In this document: one piece after another, positions 59,616-64,000 of the stretch | How positions within the stretch are numbered: position 1 is the stretch's first letter | Layout of the letters: every line of letters starts with the position of its first letter | Origin: Pteria penguin | Taxonomy: Eukaryota > Mollusca > Bivalvia > Pterioida > Pteriidae | Reading direction: 5' to 3' | Length of the DNA stretch: 64,000 nt | Assembly (NCBI GenBank): GCA_035048485.1 | Contig: CM068585.1 | Location: 799,001-863,000 of the forward strand | Made by a program: the position numbers and the translations under genes | The notes under the pieces: generated by a model | The model's database searches: none | What the model was told of the DNA's origin: nothing | Seen by the model: only the letters and a program-made list of their open reading frames with translations

Positions 59616-62600
59616 GTATGCACCAAGTACTTTTTGTAACACGAAGTGTTACACTGTTATGGACCCGGGTCATGGGTGCTGCCATATTGGGATTCACCCC
59701 TTTGCTCATGTATTCCTACACTCAGTGAAATAGGTCTATGATTATGTGCATTAGATTTGCAAATATTCATGAACATTTGATACTTCTGGTATGTTATTAA
59801 CTACATATTCAGCAAATTATTCAGGAAGATGTATGGAAAGTCCATACCAGAGCTGAACAAACATGATGATTATTTTTTAAACTAACTGGCATGTAACCTA
59901 TGTTTTCATTCAGTTGTTGATTACTACGCACTGATCGCACATTTTCGGGCCTTTCCGTCGGCCCTTGCCAACCACAATAACAACATGCTTTTGATGACGT
60001 TATGCCGAAAAATTGATGTTTTACTTGATTAAAGTGGGACAGCAGACTGTATAAGTTAAATTTTTCCTTTGCGTATTGTAAACATTCTGCGTAAGTTTCA
60101 GCAGAGCTGGGTATTAACGTGAAATTGCCCCCCTCCCCCGCCCCATTCCAAATTCCGCGTTGCTAAGGGACGAATAGCGTCATGTATAAAATTCTTCCGA
60201 GAAACGAATTGATATTTAGTGCACCGACATTAGAAGTTTCTTCGGTTTCATATTCTTAAAATTCCATGATTAAATTATTAATCACAAATTGATTCATACA
60301 TGAGTGACTTGACATCGCATCGTAAACAGCTGAACAGGCAGATTTCAAATCTGATTTGCTCCGGCGCGGCGAGATGAAATAACATGATGGAAAGCATGTT
60401 GAGTGGTATGCACGCATGCCATGTACGTTGTCAGTTTTGTTGGTTTAACTTGATTGTAAAAGTTGTGCACGTGAATGGTAGAACTTGCAAATCATCCTTG
60501 ATATGAGATTAAAGATGTACGTTAAGAACAGTGAACGAAGTTGGTTCAGTCAGAATTTTTGATAGTTGGAGTCAGAGGCAATGTGGACAAAGTCAAAGAG
60601 TAGGTATAATGACTTTTGAATTTGAGGACGGTATATCGTGGTTATACATGTCTGAACGTTAATGTGTGGACCAATCAGAATTATCAAAACAAAACATGTT
60701 TCATGTAAATTTGAGGACTCTATATCGTGGTTATACATGAAGTATGACACTCATTTATGAGTACACTTCGTAATGGAAGAAGAAGAACAAGTGAATTAGA
60801 ATGTCTTTTTAACATCACTTTTTGTCCCCCACTTTTGTGAAAGCAAGGGGACATTACATCTCATAATACTCATTCCTCCATCTGTCAGTCTTGTCACAAA
60901 AACTTTAACCTTGGCAATAACTTTTGATCCAGTAGGAGTACAACTTCACATGTAGATTCCTTGTTATGAGACTTTCCACTTAAGATAATTACTTTTGACA
61001 TCTGAGAATTCTTTTGAATTCATTTGTTTATCCTGACAGTTATGTATACTCAGGAACACCCTCATCTGATTACAACCCCCTCCTAATTACAAACTTGGAT
61101 TCACCAAAGTTGCACAAATGATTCATCTATGGGATGCACACTAGAGTACCTGGTTCGATTGCTTCATGTGACAGTTTTCCACTTCAGTGATTTGGTTAAC
61201 CTGTTGGGGATACCTCATTTTGCCACAAACTAGTAAAAATAAAAGACTTCTGACTTGGCCGTATGCCAAGTCACCTCAACTAAACAGTGTGTGAAAATTC
61301 CCAAACTTGTGCTAATGGTTCATCTTAGGACCCAGACTTGAATGCAAGCTTCATATAACAATTCCCACTTCAATTTTGTTTCATTAAAAGAAAATTGATT
61401 AGAATAACTCCATAATGATTCAAGTGTCATTTTGAATTTGTGCTGTTCATTGTAAGAATGAAACTAGTCCTGAATTAAGGGGGTAGTCTGGTGAACTAGT
61501 AAGTAGAATTAAAATCTACAACTGGCTATTTCATGCATATTCTATAAGAACAGACAAAGGTAGATTAAATAATAACAAAAACGTATCATGTTATGGAGCA
61601 AATTATTGTACTAGAATCAATGCAAATTAACACTGTTTCATGCCTATTTCGATATAGAGAAATGAGCAGTTTATATATTTTTTTTCACAAATATGACACA
61701 GAAAAGTTTGGGGTTTTTTATTTTGATAGATAAACTTATGAATTTATACTGATTGATTGAAAAAATAACAAGGATTAGGGAAAGCTCTGACAACTTACGA
61801 AGCCTTTCATAGTGGCTATAGTAATTAAACAAACCTACTAAAATGATGACAATTTCACAAGAAGTACACTTGTTTGATAATTTCTGTTATCTGCATCACT
61901 GTGATATTACACTGTAATGTGCAATGGTCTGTCATAAGTAAAAACATCATAAAATTACAATAGGTAATGGAGCATTTTACAAAGAAATTTGATAGATATT
62001 ATACCCTCCCCCATTTTGCTATAACCTCATTTGTGTGTAATATATATTGAATGAAATATTTCCTTTTCATGATCAAGAAAGGAATTGATTTGTATACATA
62101 TAAGCTTCAAATGACATTTCAAATTAAAACCATATTTAGATTCAATATTATCAAAATATATAAACACATTAATGCCCTCCCCCCTTTTAGGAGGTTGGAG
62201 GCTATTTGGAAAACAAGTACATATATTTCCTTGAAAAATCTGCCTTTGTGGTACATATATAACTACTTCAATGAATATGTCAGTAACAACCTCGTAGTAT
62301 TATTTAAAAGTTTAAAATGTCTTCTTTTTAATATGTAAATCATGCCTCTTCTGTGAACAAGTCAGGAAATATAATGGCTCAAAGACACCATACTTTTCAA
62401 CAGACAGCATATACAGCAGGTGCGACGACATCACATCATTTAGACATAACGTCTCAATGACATCATCCTCTACTGCATGATGTAAATCTGCAGCCCTTTT
62501 CAAATATGTTAGCACTCTGAGGATTAAAAATAAAAACCCTCTCTTGTTCATTGAATTTAGTTTTGATTGTTTCAAGATAATTAAATATACTGGCCTTCAC

Positions 62601-63079
62601 TTTTAGTTGACTATCTTGTGCTTTTTTAGGTTTTAAAATATTTTACTTTTCCCATTTCGTATTTGCCGGCATAGAGTTTTGGTCAATAGAATAAATCTAA
62701 AAACAGTTTTCTTCAATATCGCATGATAATTTACAAACACATGCATAATAGACAAATTATTGAATATTACTTCTGTATTTTCTATCACGACTAAAAATGT
62801 TACATCATCGTGACAGTATGAGTTACCTCCCGTTAGGCAGATTACTTTTAGGCGTAAATTGCTCACCAGACTACAGCCTTGATACTATTGATAAAACAAT
62901 TTCCTCTTTATCTTCATATGAGTGTTACTCAGGACCTTCAGTCCTTTGATTATTTGCTGGTTTCAAGTTGCAACTTAATGATGATGTGTCTGAGTTTTAG
63001 CCATTATGATAAATTGTACCTTATACTCTGTATATGGTGTATGATTTATAATGGAAGCTAGAAAGAAGATGTGGCAGTG
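59616..63079 (+). other. Intron after exon 33
   Basis: No further THOC2 exon was recognised. 60825-61250 begins tttgtcccccacttttgtga aagcaaggggacatt and contains ttaaccttggcaataacttt tgatcc, a diverged bivalve-type repeat. A direct repeat tatatcgtggttatacatg is at 60631 and 60720. The rest is AT-rich without features. Confidence 0.55.
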
Positions 63080-64000
63080 TGCCTGTCAGTATTTCCTTCA
63101 CCATTGGGCACAGGCCTCTGTCACTTGGGTTGAATAGTCCTGATGTTTCCTTCACTACTGGGCACAGGCCTCTGTCACAGGTTGAATAGTCATGATGTTT
63201 CCTTCACTACTGAGCACAGGCCTCCGTCACTTGGGTTGAATAGTCCTGATGTTTCCTTCACTACTGGGCACAGGCCTCTGTCACAGGTTGAATAGTCCTG
63301 ATGTTTCCTTCACTACTGAGCACAGGCCTCTGTCACTTAGGTTGAATAGTCCTGATGTTTTCTTCCCTACTGGGCACAGGCCTCTGTCACTGGTTGAATA
63401 GTCCTGATGTTTCCTTCACTACTGAGCACAGGCCTCTGTCACTTAGGTTGAATAGTCCTTATGTTTCCTTCACTACTGGGCACAGACCTCTGTCACTTGG
63501 GTTGAATAGTCCTCATGTTTCCTTCACTACTGGGAACAGGCCTCTGTCACTTGGGTTGAATAGTCCTGATTTTTCCTTCACTATTGGGCACAGGCCTCTG
63601 TCACAGGTTGAATAGTTCTGATCTTTCCTTCACTACTGCGCACAGGCCTCTGTCACAGGTAGAATAGTCCTGATCTTTCCTTCACTACTGGGCACAGGCC
63701 TCCGTCACTTGGGTTGAATAGTCCTGATATTTCCTTCACTACTGAGCACAGACCTCTGTCACTTGGGTTGAATAGTTCTGATGTTTCCTTCACTACTGGG
63801 CACAGGGTTCAGTCACTTGGGTTGAATAGTTCTGATGTATCCTTCACTACTGGGCACAGGTCTCTGTCACTTGGGTTGAATAGTCCTGATATTTCCTTCA
63901 CTACTGGGCACAAGCCTCTGTCACTTGGGTTGAATAGTCCTGATGTTTCCTTCACTACTGGGCACTGGCCTCTGTCACTTGGGTTGAATAGTCCTGATAT
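63080..64000 (+). repeat. 52-54-bp minisatellite, runs off the window
   Basis: About 17 copies of ttccttcactactgggcaca ggcctctgtcacttgggttg aatagtcctgatgt; some units have cacaggttg for cacttgggttg, making them 52 bp. The open frame 63355-63615 is a repeat artefact. Confidence 0.95.

Noticed and set aside
59616..64000. Further THOC2 C-terminal exons
   Set aside because: No K/E/S-rich open stretch with in-phase splice sites was found after 59615, so none is claimed.

Overview
The window is animal nuclear DNA, most likely from a bivalve mollusc or a close lophotrochozoan relative. It is AT-rich, has short phase-consistent exons with GT-AG introns, and is packed with interspersed repeats of the kind common in bivalves (elements ending in a 'gggcctcttg' tail, gggggcata-type elements, tRNA-derived SINEs with ATCA tails). 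No prokaryotic operons, CRISPR arrays or rRNA genes are present. Identification rests on reading the sequence and on knowledge of protein families; no database search was run.

Region 1 (1-979) is intergenic and carries two copies of a degenerate tRNA-derived repeat. Region 2 (980-8929) is one large decayed DNA transposon. It has about 280-bp terminal inverted repeats and a likely 9-bp target duplication. It encodes an OTU-type cysteine protease domain joined to a Mutator-like (MULE) DDE transposase. The OTU half is open, while the transposase half is broken by a frameshift and stops. Its left inverted repeat is split by a palindromic insert that itself holds another insert.

Region 3 (9345 to beyond 59615, + strand) is a single gene: the orthologue of THOC2, the large scaffold subunit of the THO/TREX mRNA-export complex. 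I could place 33 coding exons, all joining in frame to give 1332 codons from the start methionine into the lysine/glutamate-rich C-terminal region. The remaining C-terminal exons lie outside the window or were not recognised.

The introns hold most of the structure. Intron 1 is a nest of inverted repeats. Introns 2, 3 and 17 each carry a TA-flanked DNA transposon, and the one in intron 17 keeps a pogo/Tigger-like transposase remnant. Bivalve repeats, often nested, fill introns 28 and 30. At least a dozen tandem-repeat arrays are present (periods about 22, 26, 27, 33, 40, 51, 54, 56/325, 61, 74 and 100 bp).

The most unusual observation is that three of these arrays (after exons 3, 11 and 25) are tandem copies of the exon's own 3' end plus its 5' splice site. 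The gene therefore displays series of copied splice donors directly downstream of genuine exons.
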